Part shown: positions 25,524-36,484 of the stretch, piece after piece
How the letters are laid out: the number at the start of each line of letters is the position of its first letter
Position numbering within the stretch: the first letter of the stretch is position 1
NCBI GenBank assembly: GCA_002281295.1
Contig: NCFS01000006.1
Coordinates: 1 to 46,308, forward strand
Origin: Halothiobacillus sp. 35-54-62
GTDB taxonomy: Bacteria > Pseudomonadota > Gammaproteobacteria > Halothiobacillales > Halothiobacillaceae
Reading direction: 5' to 3'
Length of the DNA: 46,308 nt
Position numbers and translations under genes: made by a program
The notes under the pieces: generated by a model
What the model was told of the DNA's origin: nothing
Databases searched by the model: none
Seen by the model: the letters and a program-made list of their open reading frames with translations, nothing else

Positions 25524-26387
25524 ATGTCTGAATCGCCCTATATTTTTAATGTGACCGCCGCCGAATTTCAGGCACGCGTGATTGATGCCTCGTTTCAAAC
25601 GCCTGTGCTGGTGGATTTTTGGGCCGAATGGTGCGGTCCTTGTCGCAGCTTAATGCCGCTATTAGCCCAAATCACCGAACGTTATGCGGGCAAATTACTG
25701 CTGGCTAAAGTGGATACCGAAGCGGAACAACAGTTGGCGGCGCATTTTGGCATCCGCAGCCTGCCCACGGTGATGCTCGTAATTAATGGCCAGCCGGTTG
25801 ATCAATTCACGGGCGCATTGCCCGAATCGCAAATTATTGAATTTCTTGAAAAACATATCGTCTCTGAAGTCACCGAGCTTCGAAATCAAGCGCGAGATTT
25901 AGCGGCGAGCGGGTTGGTTGAAGCGGCCATTGAATGCTTAAAACAAGCCCACCGCATCGAACCCGATAACAATGACATTTTGGTCGATTTAGCGCGCATT
26001 GTGAGCGATACCGGTGATAACGCCCAAGCGATGCAAATTTTAGATGCTTTGCCGATTGATGTAGCTACCCGCCCAGAGGTTAAAGAGCTCAAAGCGCGGA
26101 TTCATCTTACCCAGCAGGCGCACAATGGCCCCAATTTAGATGAACTGCGCGCACGGGTTTTAGCCGATGACGCGGATTTAGCCGCGCGGGAACAATTGGC
26201 CGCAGCCTTGGCTGTGCATCAAGAGTACGAGGGTGCGCTCACGCAGTTTTTCACCCTGATGCAACGCGATCGCACGTTTAATGAAGACGCAGGGCGGCGC
26301 GGGTTGCTTGATTTATTTGAATTACTCGGTGCCGATCACCCCTTAACTAAAGTTTGGCGGCGCAAAATGTTTGGCTTGCTGCATTAA
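25524..26387 (+). CDS. cnoX: Thioredoxin-domain co-chaperone CnoX (YbbN)
   Basis: A 287-residue protein. It has an N-terminal thioredoxin domain with active-site WCGPC (Cys37, Cys40) and cis-proline region SLPTVMLV, then tetratricopeptide-like helices (about 115-285) typical of CnoX/YbbN. In E. coli CnoX acts as a redox-regulated holdase working with GroEL and DnaK, and its first active-site Cys is replaced. Here both Cys are kept, so this protein may also be a true disulfide reductase, as in Caulobacter. The start at 25524 has an AAGGGAA site; a longer frame from 25461 is unlikely. It is divergent from parE and ends at a bidirectional terminator. Confidence 0.9.
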   Translation: MSESPYIFNVTAAEFQARVIDASFQTPVLVDFWAEWCGPCRSLMPLLAQITERYAGKLLLAKVDTEAEQQLAAHFGIRSLPTVMLVINGQPVDQFTGALPESQIIEFLEKHIVSEVTELRNQARDLAASGLVEAAIECLKQAHRIEPDNNDILVDLARIVSDTGDNAQAMQILDALPIDVATRPEVKELKARIHLTQQAHNGPNLDELRARVLADDADLAAREQLAAALAVHQEYEGALTQFFTLMQRDRTFNEDAGRRGLLDLFELLGADHPLTKVWRRKMFGLLH

Positions 26388-26416
26388 CAGCCCAAATACG
26401 CATTTTAATCATTAAT

Positions 26417-26445
26417 AAAAAGCCCCCAAATTTGGGGGCTTTTTT
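26417..26445. terminator. Bidirectional terminator between cnoX and rne
   Basis: AGCCCCC and GGGGGCT arms around AAATTT, with an A run before and a T run after. It can end transcripts from both convergent genes. Confidence 0.93.
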
Positions 26446-26514
26446 AATGCGCCGAACGTAAATCTTGGGCGCAAATCTTGGGCGTAAACCTTGGGCGCTT
26501 AGCTCAAGTTTGGC

Positions 26515-29500
26515 TTAACTCAGCTTATCTTGATGCGGCAGGTCTTGATGAGGCTTGTCTTGCGGGTGGCGGAGCCCATCGCGCTGATCCTCATCGGTCA
26601 TGATGATCGGGTCTACCTCTCCCCCTGCGACAACTTCCTGTGGGGCATCTTCCTGATGCGCATGTTCCTGGGGCGCCTGTTCCTGAATGCGCTCATCGGC
26701 GCCCGTTAACCATAACTGAACAGGGCTTGCGTCATCTTGCGGTATATCCGCTGGCGGGCGCACTGATGGCGCTGCATCCACGGGGCTGGGTGCAAACGAT
26801 GGCGCAGGTACATCAAGGGGCGAATCAAGGGGCACATCAAGGGGCGCAAGTTCTTGTTTATCGGCCAAACCCGTTGCCTCTATCGTCATCACGGCCGCCG
26901 CTTCGGGCTCAAAATCCGCAAGCGCCACCCCGGGTGCGGCTTCAATAACCTGCTCCGATTGCAACGGGGTGATCTGCGGGGTTTCTATCACGAGTTCGAT
27001 AGGTTCTGCCTGCGGTTCGGGAGGGGTTTCACGCGGCACGGGTAAGGCTTGGGTGGGTTCGACGACCGAATCAATCGGGGCTATTTGTTCAACCGAAGCG
27101 GTTTCGCTTGTAGATTCCCTGACTGTGTCCTTGGCTGTGTCCGTGGCTATTTCCTTGGCTGTGTCCGTGGCTGTGTCCGTGGCTGTGTCCTTGGCAGCTT
27201 CGCTTGGAAGGGTTGGCGCATCGGAGGCAATCAATACAGGTGCTTGCGGCGCAAAAGACGATAACACCGGCAAATCAGAGGCAAGTGCGACTGAAGGTTC
27301 GCTGGCAGAATCGTTGGCAGGCTCGCTTGCATACGCGGCGGATGGAACGGGCGCATCAAGGGTGCTGCGTTCAAACGATTCAATCGCCCCTTGGGCTAAA
27401 GGTTCGCTGAGCGGCGGCAGCGGTTCTGCATTCAAAGCGATACTGGCCAATAGCGGATCAGCGGCGGTGGGCAGGGCAACCGATGAGGGCGCCTCAAGCG
27501 GGGTTGCTACATTGACTTCGGCAACAAATGGCACAACCAAGTCAGATGCGAGCAAACTTAACGCCGCATTCGGCAAGAGCGCTTCTGTGGGGTCTTTTTT
27601 AACGGCAACATCTAAAGGCAGGGTTTGCCGATTGGCCACCGGTGCCTGTAATTGCTGTTCAACCATTGCTTGTTCAAGCGCGGCCAACGGGCGAACCGGC
27701 GAATCGGCTGAACGCGGCTCGCGTGAGCGTGTGGGTGCGGCGTTCGACGCATGCGCGGGCTGCTCAAACCCCATGGCCTCCGTGTCACCTAAGGGCGTTG
27801 CCGTGTTATCGGCCAGTGTATTGGCTGTATTGCTTTGACCATCGGTGGTTTTTTTGCTGCGCGAGCGCCGACGACGGCTATTTGAGCCTTCGGTTTTAAC
27901 CGAATCATTTGATGCCTCACCCCGGGCATTCTCATCCTGCCGTGCTTCAGGTTCGGCTGATTTAACTGCCGTGCGAGGAGCGGCATTTCGTGATTCAGCA
28001 CTGCGCGCCGGGCGTGGTTGGCTTGTGCGCGCTGCGTTCGGCTCGGCCGGTGCGCGCTCTTTTGCCGTGCCATCTCGGGTTGAAATGCTTCGGGGCGAGG
28101 TGACATCAGCTCGTTCTTGGCGGCTGGGTGCGGGCGGTTTAACAGGCGTGGCCGGTGCCTCTGCAGGCTTTGCCGCGCCGCCGAACAACTGGCCAATCAC
28201 CCGTTTGAGTAAGCCCAGCGGGCCTTGGGCGGTTTCGACGGCCGGTTGCGCTGCCGTTGCGATGGGTGCCGTTCGTGCGGCGATGGGTTGTGCTGCGGGT
28301 TTTGGCTCGGCCACAGGCAAGTTTTGCGGTGCCGGCGCACGGCGCGGGGCGCGCTCCAGATCGGGCATCACGGCGGTTAAGGGCTCGATTAATCCCCGCG
28401 AGTTAACCGGGCTTTCGCTCAGTTCCGCCCGCCGTTGTCGATCAATCCGAAAGTGCGGTGTTTCCAAATTAATATTCGGAATCAACAAAAGCTCAACCCG
28501 ATGATCTTGCTCAATAACACGGAGTTGATCCCGTTTTTCATTGAGCAAATAGGTGGCAACATCTACCGGTAGCTGGGCGATAACCCGACCGGTTTGATCC
28601 TTCATGGCCTCATCGATCATCAGCCGCAAGATAGATAATGCTAAGGATTCCACCGAGCGAATATGCCCTTGGCCCATGCAGCGCGGGCAGACGTGTTGCA
28701 CGGCCTCTTCTAGCGATGCCGATAGGCGTTGGCGCGACATTTCCAGCAAACCAAACCGAGAAATGCGCCCCAATTGCACCCGGGCCCGATCCATTTTTAA
28801 GGCATCACGCAAGCGGTTTTCTACTTCACGCTGATGCTTGGGTTGGCCCATGTCGATAAAATCGATGACCACCAAGCCCCCTAAATCGCGCAGGCGGAGT
28901 TGGCGGGCAATTTCTTCTGCGGCCTCTAAATTGGTGTTGTAGGCAGTGTCTTCAATGTCTGCCCCTTTGGTGCTGCGCCCTGAGTTAATGTCAACCGACG
29001 TTAAGGCTTCCGTCGCATCAAAAACAAGCTCGCCCCCCGAGGGCAAGGTCACCGTGCGCTCGTAGGCCGATTCGATTTGGGATTCAACCTGATATCGGGT
29101 AAATAACGGAGTGCGATCTTGATACAGCTTAATTTTACTGGCCGCATCGGGGGAGACTAAATTAATAAAATCAAGAGCCTGCTGGAACATAGCCGGCTCA
29201 TCAATCAGCACCTCACCAATATCGTTACGCATATAATCGCGCAGCGCCCGAATGATGAGATCACTCTCTTGATAAATTAAAAACGGGGCTTTACGGGTGT
29301 GCGATTTTTTGAGAATGGCATCCCACACTTGTTGCAAGTAATTCAGATCGGATTGCAATTCGGCCGATTCACGGCCCACCCCGGCCGTGCGCACAATCAG
29401 CCCCATGCCTTCCGGCACGATCAGCTCAGATAAAGCGGCTTTAATTTCGGCGCGGTCATCGCCTTCAATCCGGCGCGAAACACCGCCCGCGCGGGGGTTA

Positions 29501-29898
29501 TTGGGCATTAAAACAAGGTACCGACCGGCCAAGCTGACAAAGGTGGTAAGGGCAGCGCCTTTGTTGCCGCGCTCTTCTTTCTCGACCTGAACAATGAGCT
29601 CTTGGCCTTCTTTTAACGCCGATTTAATGACCGTGCGGCCTTTATCATCAACCGCATCGGGGTTGAAGTACGCGCGTGAAATTTCTTTAAAAGGCAAAAA
29701 CCCGTGGCGATCACCGCCGTAATTAACAAAAACCGCTTCAAGGCTGGGTTCAATTCGGGTGATTAACGCCTTGTACACATTGGATTTTTTTTGCTCATAG
29801 CCCGGGGTTTCGATATCGATGTCATAGAGCGTTTGCCCATCGACAAGCGCCACGCGGATCTCTTCGGCATGCGTGGCATTGATTAGCATTCTTTTCAT
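26515..29898 (-). CDS. rne: Ribonuclease E
   Basis: Essential endoribonuclease organising the RNA degradosome, 1127 residues. The N-terminal half (about 1-520) is well conserved: [20 protein letters not shown] start, S1 domain, 5'-sensor, DNase I-like catalytic part with [18 protein letters not shown], and the zinc-link CPRC (Cys403, Cys406). The C-terminal half is low-complexity, as usual for this family. It has an arginine-rich stretch ([10 protein letters not shown] near 673) for RNA binding, then Pro/Ala/Glu-rich sequence that would hold partner-protein motifs. A tract of 12-bp repeats encodes the TDTA-like run near 901-926. It is divergent from rluC across a long leader, as in E. coli, where that leader mediates autoregulation. 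Confidence 0.96.
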   Translation of the reverse strand: MKRMLINATHAEEIRVALVDGQTLYDIDIETPGYEQKKSNVYKALITRIEPSLEAVFVNYGGDRHGFLPFKEISRAYFNPDAVDDKGRTVIKSALKEGQELIVQVEKEERGNKGAALTTFVSLAGRYLVLMPNNPRAGGVSRRIEGDDRAEIKAALSELIVPEGMGLIVRTAGVGRESAELQSDLNYLQQVWDAILKKSHTRKAPFLIYQESDLIIRALRDYMRNDIGEVLIDEPAMFQQALDFINLVSPDAASKIKLYQDRTPLFTRYQVESQIESAYERTVTLPSGGELVFDATEALTSVDINSGRSTKGADIEDTAYNTNLEAAEEIARQLRLRDLGGLVVIDFIDMGQPKHQREVENRLRDALKMDRARVQLGRISRFGLLEMSRQRLSASLEEAVQHVCPRCMGQGHIRSVESLALSILRLMIDEAMKDQTGRVIAQLPVDVATYLLNEKRDQLRVIEQDHRVELLLIPNINLETPHFRIDRQRRAELSESPVNSRGLIEPLTAVMPDLERAPRRAPAPQNLPVAEPKPAAQPIAARTAPIATAAQPAVETAQGPLGLLKRVIGQLFGGAAKPAEAPATPVKPPAPSRQERADVTSPRSISTRDGTAKERAPAEPNAARTSQPRPARSAESRNAAPRTAVKSAEPEARQDENARGEASNDSVKTEGSNSRRRRSRSKKTTDGQSNTANTLADNTATPLGDTEAMGFEQPAHASNAAPTRSREPRSADSPVRPLAALEQAMVEQQLQAPVANRQTLPLDVAVKKDPTEALLPNAALSLLASDLVVPFVAEVNVATPLEAPSSVALPTAADPLLASIALNAEPLPPLSEPLAQGAIESFERSTLDAPVPSAAYASEPANDSASEPSVALASDLPVLSSFAPQAPVLIASDAPTLPSEAAKDTATDTATDTAKEIATDTAKDTVRESTSETASVEQIAPIDSVVEPTQALPVPRETPPEPQAEPIELVIETPQITPLQSEQVIEAAPGVALADFEPEAAAVMTIEATGLADKQELAPLDVPLDSPLDVPAPSFAPSPVDAAPSVRPPADIPQDDASPVQLWLTGADERIQEQAPQEHAHQEDAPQEVVAGGEVDPIIMTDEDQRDGLRHPQDKPHQDLPHQDKLS
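27120..27196. repeat. 12-bp tandem repeats in the rne tail
   Basis: The plus-strand unit GTGTCCGTGGCT (variants with TTGGCT and ATTTCC) recurs about six times in register. On the coding strand it gives [19 protein letters not shown] and similar residues in the disordered C-terminal region. Frame is kept. Confidence 0.85.
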
Positions 29899-30530
29899 GG
29901 ATTAATTCTCGAGCAGGGCAAAACCCGCACATTGCTTGCGTCTGCGCCCAATGGGATTTTTTCGGGGATGCCGTAAGGGGGAGGAAAGATGGATGCGTTT
30001 TTAGCTGCAAGCCTATGCCCGGATAAGGTGTTTTACACGATGACACCGGCCGCTTAACGGGGTTAAAGCCCCGCGCAGCGACAGAGGCCAAGGCGCAATA
30101 ACGCGCTGCGCCGCGTAAACGCGGCACAAAATCAGGGAATAAAACCAGTGTCACCAGCCAAATCAGGCGCATAAATCCTTAAGAAATTTGTTTTTGGAAC
30201 GCAGTATTAAAACAAAGCGTTCACTGAACCTATATTGTGTTGGCGCATGCCCATCAACGGCCGAGGGTGGCTGACCCGATGAGGTCAACCACACCACGCA
30301 GCTTTTGCTTCACCGTGATTAAAAGGTGGGCGTGATGGATATAAACGCTAACGTGCGCAGGGCGAACCGCCGATAAAATAATCCAGAAAAATCACTCAAG
30401 GATGCGATTCTCGCGCCCTTAAGCCTAGTTTTTCTGGCTGCGCAGCCATTCAGGCGGAGCGAATTGTAACACAAGTTAAACCGAGGATAAGCATCGCGCG
30501 TATCGCGGTAAATACGTCATAATGCGAGCC
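29899..30530. promoter_or_regulatory. Long rne leader and divergent rne/rluC promoter region
   Basis: No gene is seen over 630 bases. On the minus strand a -10-like TACAAT lies near 30464-30469, which would give rne a leader of over 500 nt. Several short inverted repeats are visible in it, for example TGACC/GGTCA around 30271-30286 and GGCTGCGCAGCC near 30436. Position and length resemble the E. coli rne 5' leader used for autoregulation by RNase E, but I cannot confirm the structure by eye. Plus-strand CATAAT at 30516-30521 could be the rluC -10, which would leave almost no leader. Confidence 0.4.
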
Positions 30531-31556
30531 ATGAAATCACAAAAACCTCAAGACCATACCCTTGTCCATGCCGTTCGGCGCGTCATTGTTGATGCGCACT
30601 ATGCCGGCCAGCGCGTGGATAATTTTTTGCTGCGTGAATTAGGCGCCACCCATGGCGAGGTGCCGCGCTCTTTGATTTACCGCATTTTGCGCACAGGCGA
30701 AGTGCGGGTAAATAGCGGGCGCGTTAAACCCACAACGCGCCTGGTTGCGGGGGATGAAATTCGCATCCCTCCGATTAAGCTTCAGGTAGCCTCTGTGCCT
30801 GGCGCAAGCGACAACATTTCACCGGCTTGGTTAGCGCGCGCGCCGGAACTCATTATTTATGAAGATGATGCCCTGCTGGCGGTTAATAAACCCGCCGGAT
30901 TAGCGGTGCATGGCGGATCGAATATTCCCTTTGGTTTAATTGAATTAATGCGCCAACACACCGAGCTTGGCGAGCGGCTTGAGCTGGCGCATCGCATCGA
31001 TCGCGATACCAGCGGGCTGGTTGTTTTAGCCAAAACCCGCGCTGCGCTGCAATCGCTGCAAATGCAGTTTCGCCCGGAGGGTCATGCCACTAAAACCTAT
31101 TTGGCGATTGTGCATGGGCATTGGTCAAAATCGCTCGCTCGGGTTGATGCGCCATTGCAAAAATGGCAGGGTGAAGGAGAGGCGCACCGGGTAGAGGTCG
31201 ATCCTAACGGCAAAGTGGCCATCACGCATTTCTCTATTTTGGCGGCCAATTCGTATGCCAGCCTCATGCAAGCCCGGTTAGAAACAGGGCGCACCCACCA
31301 AATCCGAGTGCACGCGGCGCATGTGGGCTTCCCCATTGTGGGCGATGAAAAATATGGCCAACGTGAGTTGGATAAGCGCCTGTTACCGCACATGGTTCGC
31401 CGCCCTCCGTTGTTATTGCACGCGTATCGATTGGCAATAACCCACCCACTAACCGATGCAAATTTAACGCTCACCGCCCCCATTCCGGTTGCGTGGAAGT
31501 CGATTGCAACGCAGTTAAATTTAACCTTGCCCCAAGCGGCTAACACCGAAGTTTAA
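30531..31556 (+). CDS. rluC: 23S rRNA pseudouridine(955/2504/2580) synthase RluC
   Basis: Makes three pseudouridines in helices of 23S rRNA. The 341 residues have an N-terminal S4 RNA-binding domain (about 20-75, QRVDNFLLRELGATHGEVPR) and an RluA-type catalytic domain. The catalytic Asp is in HRIDRDTSGLVVLAKT, and RTHQIRVHAAHVGFPIVGD is the later family motif. Start is either ATG 30522 or 30531; MKSQKPQ at 30531 was chosen, both with weak ribosome sites. RluC rather than RluD is supported by the divergent rne next to it, as in E. coli. First gene of a plus-strand run with 5-base spacing to the HAD gene. Confidence 0.92.
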   Translation: MKSQKPQDHTLVHAVRRVIVDAHYAGQRVDNFLLRELGATHGEVPRSLIYRILRTGEVRVNSGRVKPTTRLVAGDEIRIPPIKLQVASVPGASDNISPAWLARAPELIIYEDDALLAVNKPAGLAVHGGSNIPFGLIELMRQHTELGERLELAHRIDRDTSGLVVLAKTRAALQSLQMQFRPEGHATKTYLAIVHGHWSKSLARVDAPLQKWQGEGEAHRVEVDPNGKVAITHFSILAANSYASLMQARLETGRTHQIRVHAAHVGFPIVGDEKYGQRELDKRLLPHMVRRPPLLLHAYRLAITHPLTDANLTLTAPIPVAWKSIATQLNLTLPQAANTEV

Positions 31557-31561
31557 GTATC

Positions 31562-32287
31562 ATGACTACGCCCGCCCCCCGTGTTATCCACTTAGAAATA
31601 CCGCCGCTGCCCGCGCCGCACCTCATTATTTTTGATTGGGATGGCACGTTAGTGCAATCAACGGGGCATATTGTTCGCTGTTTTGAGCAAGCCATTGCCA
31701 AAGAAGGCTTGCCCGCCCTGCCCGCCCTTGAAATTCAAGGCATTATTGGCTTAGGCTTGCTTGAAGCCTGCCAAGCCTTGTTTCCGCGACTTAATTTGCA
31801 TGAGGCAGATGCGTTAGCGAACGCCTACCGCGCTATTTATTTCACACGAGATGAAGCGCTTGAACCCTACGAGGGTGCCAGCGACCTGTTGCACACGCTG
31901 CGTGCCGAGGGCTGCCTTTTGGCCGTCGCCACGGGAAAATCCAACCGGGGGCTGAACGAGGCTCTGGCAGAAACAGGGTTCGGCCCTTATTTTTTAAGCA
32001 CGCGCACAGCCGAGCAAACGGCATCCAAGCCATCGCCTATGATGTTATTGCAATTGCTGGATGAATTTGGCTTGCAGCCCGCGCAAGCATGGGTGGTGGG
32101 GGATACCGATTTTGATCTGCACATGGCACACAATGCAGGCTGCCTCCCCATTGCGATTACCCATGGCGCGCACAGCACTGAGCGATTAATGAACGCACGC
32201 CCTGCGCATGTTATTCATGATTTATCCAGCCTGCTTCCCCTTTATCGCCAGGCCATCCGCTTCGATTTAAACTCACGAGAAATCTAA
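31562..32287 (+). CDS. HAD-IA hydrolase, phosphoglycolate-phosphatase-like
   Basis: A 241-residue HAD-superfamily phosphatase. Motif I is DWDGTLVQS (Asp25 nucleophile, Asp27), motif II is AVATGKSNRGL, motif III has the lysine in TASKPSP, and motif IV is VVGDTDFDLHMAHNAG. The helical cap lies between motifs I and II (about 35-110). Substrate is not determined by the sequence; phosphoglycolate-phosphatase similarity is family-level only. It is located between rluC and the S49 peptidase gene with gaps of 5 and 2 bases, clearly co-transcribed. Confidence 0.85.
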   Translation: MTTPAPRVIHLEIPPLPAPHLIIFDWDGTLVQSTGHIVRCFEQAIAKEGLPALPALEIQGIIGLGLLEACQALFPRLNLHEADALANAYRAIYFTRDEALEPYEGASDLLHTLRAEGCLLAVATGKSNRGLNEALAETGFGPYFLSTRTAEQTASKPSPMMLLQLLDEFGLQPAQAWVVGDTDFDLHMAHNAGCLPIAITHGAHSTERLMNARPAHVIHDLSSLLPLYRQAIRFDLNSREI

Positions 32288-32289
32288 CC

Positions 32290-33345
32290 ATGTCGACACC
32301 CCCGTTAAACGCCGATGATCTGCGAATCGAGCCTAATTTGGGTTCCGCCTCGCCCGCGTCTTCAAACACAAGCCACGCACAGGATGCGCCCCATTCAGAT
32401 AGCTGGGCGCGGGATGCTTTGATCGATTTAGCACGGCAAGGCTTAATAGAGCAGCGTCGCGCTCGGCGCTGGCGGTTATTTTTTCGATTGATTAGTTTTG
32501 CGCTCCTCATCGGATTTTTTGGCTGGCTGGTATTCAATGGCGACTTAAACGACAGCCAATCACTCGATTTAAGCCAGCCCACCGCTGCGATTATTGATGT
32601 GAGCGGCGTGATTGCCGCCGGCCAAGAGGCATCCGCTGATGAACTCATCCCCCTTTTAGAGCGCGCATTCAAAGCCCCGCAAATTAAAGGCATTGTGCTG
32701 CGCATGAACACCCCTGGCGGCAGCCCAGTGCAATCGGGTGAAGTTTTTGATGCCATTATGCGTTTGCGCAAAGAATATCCCGCCAAGCCGATTTATGCGG
32801 TAGTTGAGGATATGTGCGCCTCGGGCGGCTACTACATTGCCGCCGCCACCGATAAAATCTATGCCAATCAGGCCTCCTTAGTGGGTTCAATTGGGGTGCG
32901 GATGGATGGCTTTGGCTTTGTGGATGCCATGAATAAATTGGGCATTCAAAGCCGCTTGCTCACCTCCGGGGCGAATAAAGCCATGCTCAATCCCTTCACC
33001 CCTGAAAACCCGGCCCAAGTGCAATACATGCAAAGTTTGCTCGATCAAGTGCACCAGCAGTTTATTGATGCCGTAAAGCAAGGCCGGGGCGACCGCCTTG
33101 CTCAAGATCCTGATCTCTTTTCAGGGCTTATCTACACCGGCGCTGCGGCAACGAAAAACGGCTTAATTGATGGCTTAGGTACAGTGCGCAGCGTAATCCG
33201 CGATCAAATGCATCTTGAGCATGAAATAAATTTAACCCCACAAAAAACGCCGTTTGAGCAACTTTTAGGGGCAACATCCACCCAAATGAGCCAGACCCTA
33301 ACCAGCCTGTGGTCAAGCAATCTTGGCCCCAAACTTTTACCCTAA
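32290..33345 (+). CDS. S49-family membrane peptidase (SppA-like)
   Basis: A 351-residue inner-membrane serine protease of the signal peptide peptidase SppA/SohB group, short single-domain form. A cytoplasmic N-terminus of about 60 residues (basic RRARRWRLFF at the membrane edge) is followed by one transmembrane segment (about 64-83). Then comes the protease domain with nucleophile Ser178 in CASGGYYIAA and the general-base Lys230 in SGANKAMLNPF, a Ser/Lys dyad. NTPGGSPVQSGE and LVGSIGVRMDGFG are other family segments. It probably degrades cleaved signal peptides or membrane-protein fragments. Starts 2 bases after the HAD stop. Confidence 0.9.
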   Translation: MSTPPLNADDLRIEPNLGSASPASSNTSHAQDAPHSDSWARDALIDLARQGLIEQRRARRWRLFFRLISFALLIGFFGWLVFNGDLNDSQSLDLSQPTAAIIDVSGVIAAGQEASADELIPLLERAFKAPQIKGIVLRMNTPGGSPVQSGEVFDAIMRLRKEYPAKPIYAVVEDMCASGGYYIAAATDKIYANQASLVGSIGVRMDGFGFVDAMNKLGIQSRLLTSGANKAMLNPFTPENPAQVQYMQSLLDQVHQQFIDAVKQGRGDRLAQDPDLFSGLIYTGAAATKNGLIDGLGTVRSVIRDQMHLEHEINLTPQKTPFEQLLGATSTQMSQTLTSLWSSNLGPKLLP

Positions 33346-33364
33346 ATTAAGCTAAATTTAACCT

Positions 33365-33676
33365 ATGGTCGATCAAGTCACCCGCGTTGAACCGCACACA
33401 GAAACCGCCTCCCACCTCGATGAACCGCCGATGTATCAGGTGATTTTACTCAATGATGATTTCACCCCCATGGATTTTGTCGTGCGCATTTTGGTCGAAC
33501 TGTTTTATTTATCGACCGAGCAAGCGCAACGCGTTATGTTAGAGGTACACCTAAACGGGCGCGGGTTATGCGGGATTTTCACGCGGGAAATCGCCGAAAC
33601 CCGCGTGGCGCAGGTTAACCAAGTGGCACGCCAAAACGAGCACCCCTTATTGTGCGTGATGGAACCCGCCCCCTAA
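33365..33676 (+). CDS. clpS: ClpAP adaptor protein ClpS
   Basis: N-recognin adaptor that delivers proteins with destabilising N-terminal residues to ClpAP and blocks ssrA-tag recognition by ClpA. 103 residues. The flexible N-terminal tail is followed by [20 protein letters not shown], the substrate-pocket motif (NDD-TPM), and by [20 protein letters not shown] on the ClpA-binding side. It directly precedes clpA and follows the peptidase gene by 19 bases. Confidence 0.96.
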   Translation: MVDQVTRVEPHTETASHLDEPPMYQVILLNDDFTPMDFVVRILVELFYLSTEQAQRVMLEVHLNGRGLCGIFTREIAETRVAQVNQVARQNEHPLLCVMEPAP

Positions 33677-33728
33677 TCCACCGAACCCCTACCCTGTGTT
33701 ATCCCCGCGTTAGCCTAAGGAGCTCCGA

Positions 33729-36029
33729 GTGTTAAGCAAAGCCCTAGAAACCACCATCAGCCGCGTGTTTGACCGTGCGCGGCGGCAACGCTATGAATTT
33801 GTAACCTTAGAAGCACTCACCCATGCGCTGCTTGAAGACCCCGACGCGCGAGCGGTTTTGGAAGGGTGCAATGCCAATAGCTCTCAGTTGGCGGTGGATT
33901 TAGAAAACCATATTCGCCAAACCACCCCGCGCATTCCCGACAACGATGGCCGTGAAACCCAACCCACCTTGGGCTTTCAGCGCGTGTTGCAACGGGCGGT
34001 AATGCAAGTGCAATCAGCCCAACGAACCGAGGTAACCGGTGCGCATGTGTTGGCCGCTTTGTTTGCCGAACAAGATTCCCATACCGTACATTTGTTGCAT
34101 AAAGCGGGGGTTACCCGCCTGGATGTCATCAATTTTATTGCGCACGGCATGGCACAAGATTCTTCTGGCATCAGCGATTCATCGGCCGAAAAAACCCCCG
34201 AAAAAGACCGCAATAAAGAGCGTGAAAAACCCGAAGCCAACGATGAAAACAGCTTCGAGAACTTCGTGGTTAACCTAAATCAGCTGGCGGCCGAGGGCAA
34301 AATTGATCCCCTCATCGGGCGCAGCCTTGAAATTGAACGGGTGCAGCAAATTCTGTGTCGTCGCCGTAAAAATAACCCCCTGTTGGTGGGCGAAGCGGGC
34401 GTGGGCAAAACGGCGATCGCCGAAGGCTTAGCGCGCAAAATCATTGAGGGCGAAGTCCCCGACACCTTAAAAGATGCGGTCATTTATTCACTCGATTTAG
34501 GCTCCCTTGTTGCGGGAACCAAATATCGGGGCGATTTTGAAAAACGGCTAAAAGTGGTGCTCAAACGGATCAAATCACTCCCCCATGCCATTTTATTTAT
34601 TGATGAAATTCACACCTTGATTGGCGCAGGCTCGGCCTCGGGTGGCTCGATGGATGCCTCAAACCTCATCAAACCGGCGCTGGCTAATGGCGATTTACGC
34701 TGCATCGGCTCCACGACGCATCAGGAATACCGCGCTATTTTTGAAAAAGATGCGGCCCTCACCCGCCGGTTCCAAAAAGTAGACATCCCCGAACCCAGTG
34801 AGCTTGAAGCGGTGGCTATTTTGCAAGGCTTGCGGGCAGGCTACGAGCAACATCATGGCGTGACCTACTCAGATGAAGCGCTAGAGGCAGCGGTTCGGTT
34901 ATCGAATCGCCACATTGCCGATCGCCATCTGCCCGATAAAGCGATTGACGTCATCGATGAAGCCGGCGCGCAACATAGGCTCACCCTCCCCCTGCCCGAA
35001 AGCAATGTGATTCGCGCGGCAGATATTGAGCGTGTGGTCGCTAAAATTGCCCGCATTCCTGAGCGCAGCGTTTCAACCTCTGATTTAGAAGTGTTGCGCC
35101 ATTTAGATCGCAATCTAAATCGGGTGGTGTTCGGCCAAGAAGAAGCGATTGAGCAGCTCACGACTGCCATACGCTTATCGCGCTCGGGTCTGCGCTCGGC
35201 CGATAAACCCATCGGCTCGTATCTTTTTGCCGGCCCCACGGGGGTGGGCAAAACAGAGGTGAGCAAGCAGCTCGCGCGGTTGCTCGGCATCAAGCTTGTG
35301 CGGTTTGATATGTCCGAATATATGGAGCGCCACAGCGTGTCGCGGCTTATTGGTGCACCGCCGGGCTATGTTGGCTTTGATGAAGGCGGCTTATTAACCG
35401 AGGCAATCAACAAAACCCCGCACGCGGTTTTATTGCTGGATGAAATCGAAAAAGCCCACCCCGATGTGTTCAACATCTTGCTTCAAGTGATGGACAACGG
35501 CATGTTGACCGATACCAATGGTCGGCAGGTCGATTTTAGGCATGTTGTCCTCATTATGACCTCCAACATTGGCGCTGAAATATTAGCGCGCAACAGCATG
35601 GGCTTTGTCTCGCAAGATCACAGCCCCGACGGATTAGATGCCATCAAACGCGGATTTACCCCAGAATTTCGCAATCGCTTAGATGCCATTATTCAGTTCA
35701 AATCATTGGCACCCCGGCAAATTGCCAATGTGGTAGATAAACTCTTGCTCGAACTTGAACAGCAGCTTGAAGAGAAAAAAGTGCGCATGGTGGTTGATGA
35801 TGCCGTGCGCGAATGGCTGGCGCGCGAGGGCTATGATGAAGTGCTCGGGGCGCGGCCTATGGCGCGGCTCATTCAGGAAAAAATTAAGCGCCCACTCGCC
35901 GAAGAATTGCTGTTTGGTGTGCTCGCAGAACACGGCGGCACCATTCGATTCTCTTTGGATGAGGCAGGTCATCCTGCGTTATCGCTATGCGCCCATGAAG
36001 AACCTCAAGTCGAAAATTCGCCCAGCTAA
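33729..36029 (+). CDS. clpA: ATP-dependent Clp protease ATP-binding subunit ClpA
   Basis: AAA+ unfoldase that feeds substrates to ClpP, 766 residues. An N-terminal ClpS-binding domain (about 1-145) is followed by a charged linker ([16 protein letters not shown]). The first AAA+ module has Walker A GEAGVGKT (about 221) and [12 protein letters not shown]. The second has GPTGVGKT (about 502) and [15 protein letters not shown]. The IGL-type ClpP loop is not obvious by eye. The start is GTG 33729, with AAGGAG 6 bases upstream, and matches the E. coli N-terminus. ClpS upstream and tmRNA in the same window provide adaptor and tagged-substrate partners. clpP is not in the window. Confidence 0.95.
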   Translation: MLSKALETTISRVFDRARRQRYEFVTLEALTHALLEDPDARAVLEGCNANSSQLAVDLENHIRQTTPRIPDNDGRETQPTLGFQRVLQRAVMQVQSAQRTEVTGAHVLAALFAEQDSHTVHLLHKAGVTRLDVINFIAHGMAQDSSGISDSSAEKTPEKDRNKEREKPEANDENSFENFVVNLNQLAAEGKIDPLIGRSLEIERVQQILCRRRKNNPLLVGEAGVGKTAIAEGLARKIIEGEVPDTLKDAVIYSLDLGSLVAGTKYRGDFEKRLKVVLKRIKSLPHAILFIDEIHTLIGAGSASGGSMDASNLIKPALANGDLRCIGSTTHQEYRAIFEKDAALTRRFQKVDIPEPSELEAVAILQGLRAGYEQHHGVTYSDEALEAAVRLSNRHIADRHLPDKAIDVIDEAGAQHRLTLPLPESNVIRAADIERVVAKIARIPERSVSTSDLEVLRHLDRNLNRVVFGQEEAIEQLTTAIRLSRSGLRSADKPIGSYLFAGPTGVGKTEVSKQLARLLGIKLVRFDMSEYMERHSVSRLIGAPPGYVGFDEGGLLTEAINKTPHAVLLLDEIEKAHPDVFNILLQVMDNGMLTDTNGRQVDFRHVVLIMTSNIGAEILARNSMGFVSQDHSPDGLDAIKRGFTPEFRNRLDAIIQFKSLAPRQIANVVDKLLLELEQQLEEKKVRMVVDDAVREWLAREGYDEVLGARPMARLIQEKIKRPLAEELLFGVLAEHGGTIRFSLDEAGHPALSLCAHEEPQVENSPS

Positions 36030-36059
36030 AAAATCGGCCACCTCAAGTGAGGTGGCCGA
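36028..36059 (-). terminator. Intrinsic terminator downstream of infA
   Basis: Perfect 12-base arms TCGGCCACCTCA / TGAGGTGGCCGA (36034-36059) with an AG loop. On the minus strand it is followed by TTTTTT, so it ends infA transcripts. It overlaps the clpA stop region and may also act weakly for clpA. Confidence 0.88.
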
Positions 36060-36141
36060 AATTAAAGGGGGACGTTATTGAGGGCACACCCAACGGGTTA
36101 ATGCGTAAAAATAACGGCGGGTTTGATTAACAACGATAAGT

Positions 36142-36360
36142 TTATCGGGCGCGAAAAGAAATACGCCCCTTGGTTAAATCGTAAGGCGTTAACTGCACGG
36201 TGACTTTATCACCCGTTAAAATACGAATGTAATTTTTACGCATCCGACCCGAGATATGAGCGGTGACAATATGCCCATTTTCAAGCTCGACGCGGAACAT
36301 CGTGTTGGGCAAGGTATCCACCACGGTGCCTTGCATTTCAATATAATCTTCTTTGGCCAT
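36142..36360 (-). CDS. infA: Translation initiation factor IF-1
   Basis: A 72-residue OB-fold protein binding the 30S A site during initiation. The canonical sequence [20 protein letters not shown], then [19 protein letters not shown] and [16 protein letters not shown] is complete. It converges with clpA as in E. coli (clpS-clpA ... infA), with its terminator at the clpA end. It is divergent from the nitroreductase gene. Confidence 0.97.
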   Translation of the reverse strand: MAKEDYIEMQGTVVDTLPNTMFRVELENGHIVTAHISGRMRKNYIRILTGDKVTVQLTPYDLTKGRISFRAR

Positions 36361-36484
36361 AAATCCAGCATGCTTTAAATTGGGTGCAAATTATCAACCA
36401 AAACTCGAATCACGCCAAGCATTCATTTTAAAAACCGCCCCACTTGGCTTGAACCATCCTCTTTCCCCTTTATGAAGATAAATC

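Noticed and set aside
26969-27838. 289-codon plus-strand frame opposite the RNase E tail
   Set aside because: A Ser/Ala/Val-rich antisense of the low-complexity rne tail, without start signals.
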